Assembly (NCBI GenBank): GCA_003952965.2
Contig: CM025855.1
Location: 13,001,446-13,065,445 of the forward strand
Direction of reading: 5' to 3'
DNA: 64,000 nt
Source: Morella rubra
Taxonomy: Eukaryota > Streptophyta > Magnoliopsida > Fagales > Myricaceae
The position numbers were made by a program, and so were the translations under genes. The notes beneath the pieces are model-generated. The model was not told where the DNA came from and did no database searches. It worked only from the letters and a program-made list of their open reading frames with translations. This document shows, piece by piece, positions 1-11,548 of this stretch (the stretch's first letter is position 1; each line of letters starts with the position of its first letter).

Positions 1-99
1 AAGGCAATAATTCATGTTCATTCATAACGGTACAATCTGTGTTTTTGGATAATGTTGCTAATCTATTAATTCATAAGGGTACTATCTGTTTTTGTGCAG

Positions 100-421
100 G
101 ATGGGGATGGAACCTCACAGGCAGCAAGTGAACTAGCAATTCCGAGGCATAGAACGAGGTCAACTACACGTAGGGTCTCATCAGCTTCTGTCGAGGTGAG
201 TAATCGCTTCCACCATTCACTTTGTTGTGCATCTAAAATAGAGCATTGTTGTGCCTCTGAAGCTAAGTTTGAACAAATGTGATTTCCCTCCCATGTATTT
301 TGATATTTAAATACTTGATTTGTTACAGGGCAATGGTGGTGAAATTGGGGGAAGTCAACCCAATAGGCGAAGTAGGACGTCACTTGAATATATTCGATTG
401 GGAGTTAGATCCACTCAATGA
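100..421 (+). CDS. 3' end of an unidentified two-exon coding remnant
   Basis: Two reading stretches look like the last exons of a gene that starts left of the window. The first (100-195, 32 codons) follows TTTGTGCAG and ends at GAG/GTGAGT. The second (329-421) follows TGTTACAG and ends in TGA at 419-421. They join in phase 0. The product is a polar, Arg/Ser-rich tail with no recognisable domain. Short Arg/Ser-rich terminal exons like these also follow the MULE transposase relic near 25.2-26.1 kb, so this may be the 3' end of another MULE transposase; that is inference. It could equally be a host-gene tail. Confidence 0.35.
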
Positions 422-752
422 TGTGCTCTCATAAGCTCTTTCGTGAAATTTGGATCTTTTTTGAATTCTGGTTGGGATGTGTATGATTTGGTGTTGGGTA
501 AATGTGATATGAAGTGTTGGTTGTACTTTGGTGAAAACTGGAAGAACTGATATTTTGTGAAATCTGGTCATTCATGTGTATGACCAGTTTTGATGTACAT
601 CTAGATGGATAGTTTGTGAATTCTGGTCAGTTATGTGTTTGGCCAGTTTTGATCATCTGGATGGATATTTTGTGAATATCCACATTATGTGAAATTGGAT
701 TTGTGATATCATAGAGAGATAATTGTTAACATACGCAAAAACCATCACATTT
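422..752. other. Non-coding, AT-rich
   Basis: I see no coding potential here. There are imperfect repeats of a 'TTTTGTGAA.TCTGGTCA' type phrase around 550-680, probably decayed tandem duplication in a 3' UTR or flank. Confidence 0.4.
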
Positions 753-873
753 CTGCTATTGCGTCGGTGCAAAGTACTTCATTTTTGTTCTCTGAAATCC
801 TGGTAGCAAATTTCTACAGGTGCGAATTTACACCACCCATGTACATTGCTGCTATTGCGTCGGTGCAAAGTAC
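753..873. repeat. 25-bp direct repeat, 96 bp apart
   Basis: The same 25 bases occur at 753-777 and 849-873. The right copy contains the end of the minus-strand reading frame that stops at 852-854. The left copy therefore carries a second copy of the same C-terminal codons and stop, as expected from a small tandem duplication. Confidence 0.7.
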
Positions 874-1195
874 CTTAAATTCTCGAAATCAGGATCTTGT
901 GGCAAGTCTTGTTGGCAGCCTTCATAGTCAGAAACCAAAGGCAGATACACTAACGGGCTTATATATTGGCCTAAACTGACACTTTCGCCAGAACTGGTAG
1001 TACTAGCCGTACTAGCATTAACCATATCCATTCCATAAAACGCATCCAAACCATTTACTTCGTGTGTGTTGTCATAGCCCAAATCACAAAGCATGCTGGT
1101 GAATTGAGTACAAGTACTAGTAATGGAATCCATCCCTGCCGAAGAAGTAAGCAGACTCGTTGAATTCATATATAGTTGATCCTCAGGTGAAGAAA
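852..1195 (-). CDS. Candidate terminal exon of an unidentified minus-strand gene
   Basis: About 114 codons are open on the minus strand, ending in TAG at 852-854. Just upstream, reading leftward, a long TC tract (complement of 1207-1259) is followed by CAAAG, which would make a polypyrimidine tract and acceptor, with the exon starting near 1195. The protein is rich in Ser, Thr, Asp and Tyr and resembles the low-complexity C-terminus of a transcriptional activator, but I recognise no family or DNA-binding domain. No upstream exon was found in 1260-2600. It may be a gene relic. Confidence 0.3.
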
Positions 1196-1200
1196 CTTTG

Positions 1201-1206
<6 letters not shown>

Positions 1207-1259
<53 letters not shown>
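1207..1259. repeat. (GA)n microsatellite
   Basis: About 26 uninterrupted GA units on the plus strand. On the minus strand it is the pyrimidine tract immediately upstream of the candidate exon at 852-1195. Confidence 0.95.
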
Positions 1260-1263
<4 letters not shown>

Positions 1264-3400
1264 TACACATAAAATTAGCAGCAGCTGCAACTTACAACCA
1301 ATGTCATGGGTCTATTACCAATTACACCAAAGTCAGACATTATATTGCATTCTTCAGAATTTTAGCAAAACACATACACCAAAGTCATACATAATATTGC
1401 ATTCCTAAATGGACTACCAAATACACGGTTAGCTTCCTAGATGGACTATAACTATTCTAATTTATCAAATACAACATAACATCCGACTGATAAGGGACTA
1501 ATTTATGCGCTGACCCCCCATGTAACCCAAAAGCCAGCACTTATGAGAAAAGACAAATTGAACATCCAGGATCCAACCAAGTAATGTTTCAGATGTTTTT
1601 CCTTCTTCTTCTACATTCGGAGTTCTTCTTCCATTGTCTTCACCTTCTTAATATAGGTTGGCAGTATTTCATGACCACGTGGACAGGTTGGTGGATCCAC
1701 CCACTGAAAGAAATTGCATGCCGGCTGTTTCTACAAATATTTCAAAAATTTCCCCAAATGTTTACAAATACAATAAATCTCAAACATAATTAAATATTCA
1801 CACACTACCAAAGGAGATGGAACATACCGAGCCAGCTGAGTACCGGTGGCAGCTAAAGAAACGCCTTCCAGGGTTTGAATATGTCAAGGAAGTCTTCATG
1901 GAAGCCTGAAGGTTGCATCCACACACCGAAAAAACGCCACTCCATTGCAAATCGGTCGGTCGTTGCTTCCTTCCACTCTGAACGGATAACGAAAATGAAG
2001 AAGATGAGTTCATTATTCAAACAGATTGTTTCTGGGGAAAATGGAGATGGAAAATGGAGGCTTCGGGTACGTTCGGTGTTTTGGGGGAAAAGAAAATGGC
2101 GAAGAAGGAGTTCGGTGGTTTGGGAGAAAATGGCGATGGCAAGAAGGGGTGGTTCTTTGATCGGGGAAAATGGCAAAACCAAAATGGACGTGGTCTTATT
2201 TGGGGGGAAATTGAAGAAAGGGGAATTTGGAGATTTCGGGCTAGGGCAATCGACTGCCAGGCGTTTTAGTTTTTTTTTTTTTTTGTTTTTAATTTTGGAT
2301 AAGGATGTGTCATTCCACGTGTGAAATTTGCCAACTCATCGATGTCCACGTGGCAAATTTTTGACAAGTCAGCATGCTCCGTTAACGGTTCAACGGGGAG
2401 ATTGACGGAGGGACTGCATTGCAATAGCTTGCTGACCACAGGGACTAATGCGTTCAAATTGAAACCACAGGGACTATTTTGTCAAAACCAAAAAATAAAA
2501 ATATAGCAAAATTACACGTAGCTCACTAGGTTTTAGGCCCAAATCAAAAGCCTCATTGGGCTTAAACTAAAAGCCCACTTTATCATCTTGGTACAAAAAT
2601 TAACCCAAGCCAACTCCGTCATTGGCGATAACGGAGCCCAGTCCATGTAAACTAAATGAACCAATCGATACCTACCACGTAGTTGAAATTCCTTGTTAGC
2701 CTTTGTTTGCTGCGCCTCACGCCATGTTGTACGACAACTCTCCACGTCAGTCTCCTCTCTACAAATAGAAACAAAAACCCATTGATCTAAAATTTTACAA
2801 ATTTCTTTGCCCTTCTACGAAGCTCTAAATGTTCAAAGACCATTTACTTTTACTTTTGTCTTGCCTTGGAGGTTCCTCCGAGATGTTATTGTAAGGCACA
2901 TATAGCGCTTTCTCCCCATTTTGCCGTGTGGGTCTTCCTCGATGATGTCTTCTTTGAGCTCATCATTCCCTATTATAGTTGCTTGAAATCGAGACACAAA
3001 GGTGTGTAGATATGGGTTGACGGCAGTGTTAAGGACTTCATGGACTAATTTAAATGCTGGTAGGAGGTTCTACATTTGTGCTCTATATGGGAGGCAGGTC
3101 AATGTTTAAGTTGTTCGATGAAATGTCTACCACCTATACGTCTGCACCCTCTCTCCTTTTAACCATTCTCCTTATCTCTAAGACCCCTTCGTTCTTCAAA
3201 CTCTACTTCCCCAATAATGTATTCATCACTACCACAACTCCTATACGTTGATGGACTAGCTCCAACTTCCGTCAAATTAGAATCTATCCTAAACAACTCA
3301 GCCTCATCAATGACATGCTCTACAAAGATGTTTGGAACCTTTCTCTTCTCAACTCTGGATCTATTAATCTGTTGATTACATCTTTGTCGCTCTTAAACAT
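1260..3400. other. No gene recognised; dispersed-repeat remnants
   Basis: No credible gene was found. Part of 2280-2510 has the phrases 'agggactgcattgca' and 'cagggactattttgtca', which recur as dispersed non-coding repeats in plant genomes; related wording appears near 33160-33300. Open stretches near 1853-2324 are low-complexity G/A-rich sequence without domain features. Confidence 0.4.
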
Positions 3401-3407
3401 TGAACAT

Positions 3408-3560
3408 ATATGACGAGGGTGAGGATGATGATGACGGTCAACTCATTGAACATTGAACATTGAACATTGAACATTGAACATTGAACAAACAAGCTGTTCG
3501 ATGTAAATGTCTACCACCTATACGTCTACTACAAACAAGGTAGCAGGTCAACTCAGCCTC
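3408..3560. other. Patchwork (filler-like) segment of short copied pieces
   Basis: This short stretch is a mosaic. 3412-3438 repeats about 26 bases of 4741-4766. 3444-3487 is six copies of the 7-mer CATTGAA. 3491-3525 nearly repeats 3109-3142. 3526-3545 is a perfect 20-base inverted match to 14469-14488, inside the Athila element. 3549-3560 repeats 3295-3306. Such patchworks are typical of synthesis-dependent break repair with template switching. Confidence 0.5.
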
Positions 3561-3660
3561 CCCCCCCACCCCACAAATTTTTTTTTGAAAAATTTGTTCA
3601 TATCTACATAAATTTTAAAGAATTTAGTTAATATTAAGAAAATTCCTATGATTAAGGAAT

Positions 3661-4068
3661 TTTGAAAAATTCTCCCAAGTAGTTATCAATATTACACAAA
3701 TATTGAAATTTGAAATTTCAATTGAACTGTTGGAGAAGGCTTTTCTATGCAAATATATTGCCTTAGAGTTTTGAAAATACAAATGCTAAAACTTCTTTTG
3801 AAAAGGATGGATTTTGAAATTGAAATTTCCTTTTCAAAGTAAATATTGCCTTTAAGATTTTTGATTTGAAAAATTCTCCCAAGTAGTTATCAATATTACA
3901 CAAATACTGAAATTTGAAATTTCAATTGAACTGTTGGAGAAGGCTTTTCTACGCAAATATATTGCCTTAGAGTTTTGGAAAAACAAATGCTGAAACTTCT
4001 TTTGAAAAGGATGGATTTTGAAATTGAAATTTCCTTTTCAAAGTAAATATTGCCTTTAAGATTTTTGA
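3661..4068. repeat. 204-bp tandem direct duplication
   Basis: Units at 3661-3864 and 3865-4068 are nearly identical, with a handful of substitutions. Both are AT-rich with GAAATTTC-type palindromic words and lack coding content. Confidence 0.85.
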
Positions 4069-4740
4069 AGTTGAAATTTCTTTTCAAAACAAATATCGCA
4101 CATTTGTTTGCAAAAGTATTCTAGAATACAATGTATTCAACAAAATTTTCAAAACAAACATCCAAAATCTCAAAAATCCTACACAAACACCAATACCGTT
4201 TACAAAACTTCAATAACTTTTCACACAAATTCTAATATCTTTTAAAATAAAATTCTAACAATCTTCGATCTCCATACTTTTCCACCTAACTCCAATAATT
4301 TTTTATTAAACATTTACATCAATAAAGATCTTTAAAACTTTTCAACAACCTTTACAAAAAAAACCTGTAAAACTCCAATTTACATAAAATACTAACAATT
4401 CTATCAAAAAGCCTAAAAATCTTACAATTTTTAATAAAACTAACATCCCCATGTATCCAAATTTAAAACATAAATTATTGCAACTTTTAACATATTTAAA
4501 ACATCTTCGAGCTTAGTTGTGATAAAAGATTTATAGAACCATAAGTTTCGTGTGTTTTATTTTTTGATGTATCCAAATGGAAGTTGCTTTAAAATATTAT
4601 GTGTACTTTTCTTTTATTATATTTACAATTCGTATATAAAATTATATTATATTATTTTATTTAAATAATAATAATAAATTAATTCGCCCCCTAAAGAAAA
4701 ATCTTGGATCTGCCACTGGACTGGGAGGGGTGATGAAAAT
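4069..4740. other. AT-rich non-coding stretch
   Basis: Very AT-rich sequence without open frames. The phrase around 4684-4720 (cgccccctaaag...ggatctgccactgg) is a commonly dispersed plant repeat motif; nothing else is recognised. Confidence 0.4.
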
Positions 4741-5250
4741 GACGAGGGTGAGGATGATGATGACGGGTCTGATTATGGGACTGGTTTGAGTGACTTCTCT
4801 GGGAAGGATGCTGGTGAACCTAAGGCGTATGTGGAGATTGGGAGTCCAGAGGGTGCACAACAAGATTTGGATACTAATGTTGAATAGTTTGGGGCCTTTC
4901 CAAGAACCTCGAGTGGTGAGGAGGGTGATGGTGTTGAGTCGAAGTATGAGGACTATAGAGAGTTTTGAAGTTGGGATGGATCCAATAGTGACGAGACCCC
5001 ATTTGGTAGGCGCTATGCAGAGTTTAATGAGAAAGTTGATATGCAGGAGAATGTGTCACTTTATAAAGGACCCATTTTCCTAATACGAAGGTCTTATGGA
5101 AGGCGTTAAGGAGATATGGTGTTCAAAAACACTTCAACTAGTTTTTGAAAAATGATAAGATCAGGGTGCAAGCCCGTTGCATGGAGGATAGATGTGATTT
5201 CTATATCTTTGCATTGAAGATGAGGGACTATGACGGGATCCAAATCAATT
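4741..5250 (+). pseudogene. MULE transposase, N-terminal part (broken)
   Basis: The plus strand encodes an acidic stretch (Asp/Glu/Gly-rich, from 4741), then the YAEFNEKVDMQ-type motif (about 5015-5050). After one frame change near 5080 comes the Mutator-transposase DNA-binding region (NTKVLWKALRRYG ... KNDKIRVQARCMEDRCDFYI, about 5085-5200). The paired Cys of RCMEDRC fit that domain. In-frame stops occur near 4885, 4967 and 5139. The homology ends at 5250, where a copia-type LTR begins. The catalytic core is absent; the C-terminal part of a similar transposase resumes at 24496 in the same orientation, so these may be two ends of one disrupted gene. Confidence 0.7.
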
Positions 5251-6326
5251 ATGTTAGCCCAAGGTTGTTCCTTGAGCTATCAAGCTCGATTTTGGTGATA
5301 ACAAATGAAAAAATAGCTTTGGAATATTTTTAGAATACGTGCTTGTCAATCCACTATTCAATAGAGAGTACTCAATTGTATTTATATCTCTCTTTAATTC
5401 ATTATGCTCTATATTTGATTTAAATGTCATAGCTTGCACCTAAACTATGATATTTTTTATTGTAAGAGTTTTCGTGTTGAAATGGAAAAGATTTGATATT
5501 AAAAAGTATTGAAAAATTCCATCTACCAAGATGGTGTCGACACACGGTTGACATGGTGTCAACATATAGCACAGAAGATAAATTGTCATTTCGATGGTTG
5601 GGAAGCACACTGTCGACACATATGAAAATGATGTCGACACATGGTGAAGGAAGTGTCTGTATATGCCATAGGCACCTGCGAGCAAGTTCTAGACTCAATG
5701 AAGGTGTCGATACATGTTGCTGGAAATTTGTTTTTAAAAATGACGTCTTAGCTCGCTAATCAAGACGTTGTGACACTTAGGGCACCTCTCTAACATTCTA
5801 AAAAGGCCCTCTGGATCCTCCAAGACTGAAGACCTATAAAGGGAACCTTATGGAGAGAGAAAATAGATCTTTTACACATCTTTTGCCTCTCTACATAGTC
5901 AATCTTGACCCAACCTCCATAAAGTGAGAGAAAAGTGCAAAAGACAAGGACTACACATTAAGAGATCTGGTCTACCATTGCTGTCATCATCATCAGATCT
6001 TGTCTTGTAGCCATTTATTGAGCTTTGTTTTTGTTGATTTAGCTTTGAGAGCTATTGTTTATTCATTCTATCATTAAACTTTGAGAAACCTTTTAGTGTG
6101 GGATACACTTGGGCCTACCCGTGAGGATAGAAGAAATCTCATAGGCTTTGAGATTTGTGTAAGAGTTGAAGAGTGAGCTTGGGAAAACTTTTATAATGGT
6201 CACTTAGCGCCCGGAAGCTAAGTTGTATACACTATTGGAGTATAGTGGAGAAGCCAAGGAAGGCAATAGCCTTGGGGGTGGACGTAGGCAAATCTTGGCC
6301 GAACCACCTAAAAATAGCAGTGTTAT
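5251..6326 (+). mobile_element. Copia-type LTR, truncated at its 3' end by the Athila element
   Basis: This region aligns by eye, module by module, with the inverted LTR at 23128-24495 and more loosely with 31463-32732. All share a start resembling TGTTAGCyCAAGGTTrTTCCTTGA, a U3 with TGTCGACA-like palindromes (5530-5715), a TATA-like box at 5834-5841, GA-rich leader phrases, and a 3' block including GGACGTAGGCAAaTCTTGGCCGAACcACCTAAAA (read as short words). It lacks the first ~54 bases seen in the inverted copy. It stops at GTTAT (6322-6326), where the Athila LTR begins; the inverted copy continues past that word, so this is the insertion point. Confidence 0.75.
5834..5841 (+). promoter_or_regulatory. 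TATA-like box of the copia-type LTR
   Basis: CTATAAAG sits downstream of the palindrome-rich U3 and just upstream of a purine-rich leader, the usual place for an LTR promoter. It is a sequence reading only. Confidence 0.4.
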
Positions 6327-8075
6327 TGATGTGAGAATTTATTTCACACATTTGGTCATCATAATTGTGTTGATTTTGAGCATTTTGTATGTGTTTCTTT
6401 GCTTAGTTGTCTAGAATTTGAGGTATTTTACATTTACTGAATTATTAGAAATTCTTGGTATTTTGCAGTTTACATGTGTTTGATTAGGTGAAATTGGGCT
6501 GATGTGAAGAGGCCAAATTCGGGTTAGGTCAACAAAGCAAAACCCTAGTTAGCCCGGTCTAGGCAAACCAGAATACTGTTTGATCAATCGAGTGTAACGG
6601 GAGCTACAGACCTCGGTTTCCATTTTTTTTGATTCTCTGGAAAGCTAAGACAAAGGCCTAAAAATTTTATGAAGATCCCGAAACCTAGTTACACCTTTTT
6701 GAAGTTCAAAATCCAGCTGGAAGTCGGGGAACAAATCTGCCAAGAATTTCGGGATTCACCAAGTCAATGAGAGGTTGGGGTCCAGCTCACAATGTGAGGC
6801 CAACGTGTGTTTTTATTTTAAAGAAAACCTAAACATCTATTAGGTTTTGGTGTGCCGCATGAAACAAGAGGAGGAATAAATCAATTGAAGGATTCATTGG
6901 AACTAACAAAGGAAACTTTCCTTTCTCGGAATTCCTGGAATTCCTGAAACACCCTTCGGTATTTGGAGCATATCTTTTGATATAGAACTCGAATGAGGTC
7001 AATCGTGGTGTCTACGAAAAGCTAAGAGAAAAGGCTACTTTTGTGTTTCGGGATTTTCCAAAAAAGGAACAGAAAAAGGTGAAAACGGAGCATCAAGTCG
7101 GAGGTCGAGGAAAAACTGCCTTGTGGAGAACCCTGTTTTAAGGAAACAAAGAGGTTTTGAAGGAAGGAGGGGGGAGAACGACTAGGGCACGAAAAAAGGA
7201 GAGTTTTTCACCACTGGAGAGGAATCTGAAGCTTGGAACAAGGTGAAGAAGACGGAGGCTGAATTGGAGTTTGTCAACAATTGAGATTCTCGATCTACAT
7301 ATAGTTCCTTCTTAATCCTTTTATCTTCTCTTCTCTTTGTATAATTTTCATTATGAATTCCAGAGTTGTTTTGATTTATTCTGATTTTGCTATGAACTAA
7401 TTTCTATTGCTAAGGCTACGATGTAGCCTCTCCATGACAATTCTGAAGCTTATTACCATGTGATCGAATTTTTACCATTCTTTTTGAAGTATACATCATT
7501 GAGTTTAATGCTTTCAATTATCTGGCCAATAGTTGAATGATTTGTTGTGTGCGTGTTAACTCGAGAGATGATGCACGTAGTTTAGCTTCAAATGATGTAT
7601 GCCATGAATTGAACGAAAGACAGGAATGTGCCAACGTGATTTGTGCGGCTTTCATGAGAAATATTATTAATCTTAATGTGCTCAATTGCTTCTAAATTCG
7701 CATAGACATATCGCGGGTTGTTGTATGTTGGGTAATTCTAATTCTACTCGAGAGAGGGTCTTAGATAAATTAGAATATTTCGCCGTCAAAGAGGTTGATA
7801 ATTGACTGATTGCATGGTTAGGATTTTGGATTTGATTGGTTAGGTGAGTCGGATGCCTTAGTGTTTTCTTCTTGGGTGAAATTTTTTTAAGTTTATTTAT
7901 TTATTTATTTTTGTTTCTGCAAATTCAAAATCCACCACTTTTCTTGATTTTCAAATAATTTAGAATTAGAACAATTTCAATAGTTAATAGGTGAGTAGTC
8001 CTCGTGGGTTCGACATCCTTTCTTATTACTATATTACTTGTTACGATTTCGTGCACTTGCGAATTTTCAACAACA
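6327..8075 (+). repeat. 5' LTR of the Athila-type element
   Basis: 1749 bp, from TGATGTGAG to TTTCAACAACA. Compared with the 3' LTR it has a 10-base duplication at GGAATTCCTG near 6935 and a longer TTTA run near 7895. It is followed after six bases by the primer binding site. Confidence 0.95.
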
Positions 8076-8081
8076 AGTTTT

Positions 8082-8100
8082 TGGCGCCGTTGCCGGGGAC
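8082..8100 (+). other. Primer binding site (tRNA-Asp type)
   Basis: TGGCGCCGTTGCCGGGGAC lies six bases after the 5' LTR. This sequence is the tRNA-Asp-complementary primer site characteristic of Athila-lineage gypsy elements; the family assignment rests on recalled knowledge. Confidence 0.9.
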
Positions 8101-8207
8101 TATTTATTTTCTATTACTTTTGATACCAACTAGTTCTAGGTTAATTTGATTTTTCTTTATTTTAGTCTTTTTGTTTTGCTTTTCTTTTCAGATTTCTCGA
8201 GTTGTGC

Positions 8208-9557
8208 ATGAGGCGTACTCGAAGCTTGGATTTACTACCTTTTGACCTTGAAATTGAACGCACCCTTCGTCGTTTGAATAAGGAGAAAAGGGCGTATTCC
8301 ACAAACGAGAACCAAACAATGGGAGATCAACCTGAAAATAGGACTTTGGGAGATTATGTTGTTCCCTTGGTTACGGGGGCTACTTCTAGCATTAGACGGC
8401 CTGCCATTCAAGCCAATAACTTTGAGATAAAGCCAACTATTCTTCAAATGATGACCTCAACGGTACAATTCAGTGGCATGCCACATGATGATCCAAATGC
8501 TCACATAGCAAGTTTTCTGGAGTTATGTGATACTTTTAAACATAACGGAGTTTCTGATGATGCTGTGAGATTGAGACTCTTTCCATTCTCCCTCCGAGAC
8601 AAGGCAAAAGCATGGTTACAATCACTTCCACCGTTAACCATAACTACATGGGACGACTTGGCTAAAAAGTTTCTAGCAAAGTTCTTTCCCCCATCCAAAA
8701 CCGTGAAGATGCGAAATGATATCACGACTTTTGTCCAATTTGATATGGAGTCGCTTTATGAAGCTTGGGAGAGGTATAAAGACTTGCTCAGAAAGTGCCC
8801 ACATCATGGACTGCCTGCTTGGATTCAAGTGCAAACCTTTTACAATGGTTTGCAGCCTACAACACGTACAATGATTGATGCAGCAGCTGGAGGGACCCTG
8901 ATGAAGAAATCACCGGAAGAAGCATATGAGTTAGTGGAGGAGATGGCAACCAACAATTACCAATGGACAGCAGATCGAGTGACTACAAAAAGAATCCAGG
9001 GAGTTCACGAAATTGATTCATTGTCTGCTTTAGCTGCTCAAGTTGCAACCTTATCAAGGAAATTAGACAATATCAATGTGAGTGCCATTCACTCTACTAA
9101 TACATGTTGTGAATTTTGTGCAGGGAATCATATGGGGATAAATTGTCAAGTGGGAAATCCATTCGCCAACAATAGTTCGGAACAAGCAAACTTTGTGTCG
9201 AATTACCAACGACAGAACAATCCGTATTCCAACACTTACAATCCAGGATGGCGAAACCACCCAAACCTCTCATGGAGCAACTCCCAAAATGTTTCCAAGC
9301 CTCCACCGGGTTTTCACAATCAACAAGAGAAGAAGCCGAATATGGAGGAGGCAATGGCACAATTTATGGCCAAAGTGGATGCTAGATTACAAGATCATGA
9401 CATTGCTCGAAAGAATCAAGAGAACACCATGAGAAGCATTGAAAGGACAGTTGGTCAATTGGCAAAATTTCTGTCAGAGAGGCCGCAAGGATCACTTCCA
9501 AGCACCACAGAAAGAGCAAGTGCAAGCCATTACTTTAAGAAGTGGAAGGGAGCTTAA
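8208..9557 (+). CDS. gag: Athila-type gag protein
   Basis: Structural protein that would form the retrotransposon particle. The start chosen is ATG 8208, the first ATG in frame. About 449 codons are open. Residues ~88-210 carry the retrotransposon gag fold, with phrases such as FSGMPHDDPNAH, LRLFPFSLRDKAKAWLQSLP and FLAKFFPPSKT. A zinc knuckle of spacing C-x2-C-x3-H-x4-C lies at about residues 300-312. A YNPGWRNHPNLSW motif common to this lineage follows. The last ~25 residues before the stop are out of frame: the true continuation is in the next frame from about 9500, so a small indel separates gag from the gag-pol linker. Confidence 0.9.
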   Translation: MRRTRSLDLLPFDLEIERTLRRLNKEKRAYSTNENQTMGDQPENRTLGDYVVPLVTGATSSIRRPAIQANNFEIKPTILQMMTSTVQFSGMPHDDPNAHIASFLELCDTFKHNGVSDDAVRLRLFPFSLRDKAKAWLQSLPPLTITTWDDLAKKFLAKFFPPSKTVKMRNDITTFVQFDMESLYEAWERYKDLLRKCPHHGLPAWIQVQTFYNGLQPTTRTMIDAAAGGTLMKKSPEEAYELVEEMATNNYQWTADRVTTKRIQGVHEIDSLSALAAQVATLSRKLDNINVSAIHSTNTCCEFCAGNHMGINCQVGNPFANNSSEQANFVSNYQRQNNPYSNTYNPGWRNHPNLSWSNSQNVSKPPPGFHNQQEKKPNMEEAMAQFMAKVDARLQDHDIARKNQENTMRSIERTVGQLAKFLSERPQGSLPSTTERASASHYFKKWKGA

Positions 9558-11548
9558 TCAACAAGAGAAAGAGCAAGATTCCGAAAAGGAGGAGCAGACT
9601 GTCAGAGCGGCACCCACATCTAAGGATGAGGCATCCATCACATCTAAGGATGACATATCCTTGTTCGGGAAATCCTCCCGTTTCTTCCTCTCATACTTCT
9701 CCTTATGTTACTCCTATACCTTTTCCTCAAAGACTTCAGAAAAATAAGCTAGATAAACAATTTACTAAGTTCCTTGATGTTTTTAGAAAGTTACAGATTA
9801 ACATTCCTTTTGCAGATGCTTTGGAACAAATGCCTAGCTATGTGAAGTTCATGAAGGAGATTCTATCAAACAAGAGGAAATTAGGAGAGTATGAGACCGT
9901 GATGTTGACTGAGGAGTGCACTGCCATTCTGCAAAATAAGTTGCCACCAAAGCTTAAAGATCCAGGGAGTTTTACTATTCCTTGCACCATTGGAAACTCT
10001 TATTTCGATAAAGCTTTGTGTGATTTAGGTGCTAGCATAAATCTAATGCCCTTTTCTATTTTCAAGAAATTGGGATTAGGAGAGATCAAGGCCACTACCA
10101 TTTCTCTTCAATTGGCAGACCGATCCATTAAACGACCAAGAGGCATAGTAGAGGATGTTCTTGTTAAAGTTGATAAGTTTATTTTCCCTGTAGATTTTAT
10201 TGTTTTAGATATGGAGGAGGAAGATCGAGAAATCCCACTTTTGCTTGGTCGACCGTTCTTAGCCACGGGAAGAACTATCATAGATGTGCAACAAGGGAAA
10301 CTTATACTACGGGTGCAGGATGAGCAAGTTACATTTAATGTGTTTGAAGCAATGAAATATCCATCAACAACCGATACATGCTTCAACATAGATGTGATTG
10401 ATGAATTTGTGGTTGACATTTTTGAAGAGAGTTATCCTAAGGAACCACTTGAGGCATGTCTTGCTCAATCCGGCACTACTAATTCTGAGAATTCCAAGAT
10501 AAGCAATTGTGCACACTACTTGGAAGCATCTCCGCCTTATTTGCCTAAAGGGAAGCCGAAAAACATAACATTGGGCATCAATACTACTCCACAAAAGCCA
10601 TCCATTATTGAGGCCCCTTCTTTAGAACTCAAACTTCTTCCTTATCATCTTAAATATGCTTACTTACATGATTCTTCTTTACCAGTAATAATTTCTTCAT
10701 CTTTGACAGATCTTGAAGAAGAGAAGTTACTTCGAGTTTTGCGAGCTCACAAGCAAGCTTTCGGATGGACTATAGCTGACATTAAGGGAATAAGTCCTTC
10801 ACTTTGCATGCACAAAATTTTAATGGAAGAAGATTATAAGCCTGTGGTGCAGCCACAAAGGAGACTCAATCCGAACTTGCAGGAAGTTGTAAAAAAAGAA
10901 GTTCTCAAATTGTTGGATGCCGGAATTATTTACCCTATTTCTGATAGCTCATGGGTAAGTCCGGTGCAAGTAGTGCCCAAGAAAGGAGGAGTGACGGTGG
11001 TAGAGAATGAAAATAATGAACTCATCCAAACAAGAATGGTCACGGGTTGGAGAGTGTGCATAGACTACCGCAAGCTCAATGATGCCACACGCAAAGATCA
11101 TTTTCCACTCCCTTTCATTGATCAAATGTTGGAACGACTAGCAGGTCATGCTTACTATTGTTTTCTAGATGGATACTCGGGGTACAATCAAATCCACGTT
11201 GCACCAGAAGATCAAGACAAGACCACTTTCACTTGCCCATATGGAACATTTGCCTACCGGAGGATGCCCTTTGGTTTGTGCAATGCTCCAGCCACATTTC
11301 AACGATGCATGATGGCCATTTTTTTGGATATGGTGGAAAAGTTTATAGAAATTTTTATGGATGATTTCTCTGTCTTTGGTTCTTCATTTGATAATTGTTT
11401 AAATAATCTATCTTTAGTTCTACAAAGATGTGAAGAAACTAACCTTGTACTTAATTGGGAAAAATGTCATTCACTATGGGGAAGACTTGAGCTAAAGAAG
11501 TTCCAAAAATTACCATCCACCTCACGGCGGGCACCTTGGGCCACCTAG
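9500..11548 (+). pseudogene. pol: Athila-type pol, protease and reverse transcriptase part (frameshifted)
   Basis: The gag-pol linker (AITLRSGREL) is read in one frame to about 9690, then the frame changes again and stays open to 11548. The aspartic protease motif CDLGASINLMP (about 10018-10050) is intact. RT motifs follow in order: the VSPVQVVPKK region, IDYRKLN, FCFLDGYSG-type palm motif, the FTCPYGTFAYRRMPFGLCNAPATFQ block, and the catalytic FMDD (codons at 11354-11365). Around 11470-11525 the sequence between RT and RNase H has lost bases and shifted frame, ending the frame at 11548. The enzyme cannot be made as a single polyprotein. Confidence 0.9.

Noticed and set aside
1853..2324. Overlapping open frames on both strands
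   Set aside because: Low-complexity G/A-rich sequence with no domain or splice context.
3420..3490. CRISPR-like array (short regular repeats)
   Set aside because: It is a direct 7-mer tandem run (CATTGAA) with no spacers, in a plant genome.
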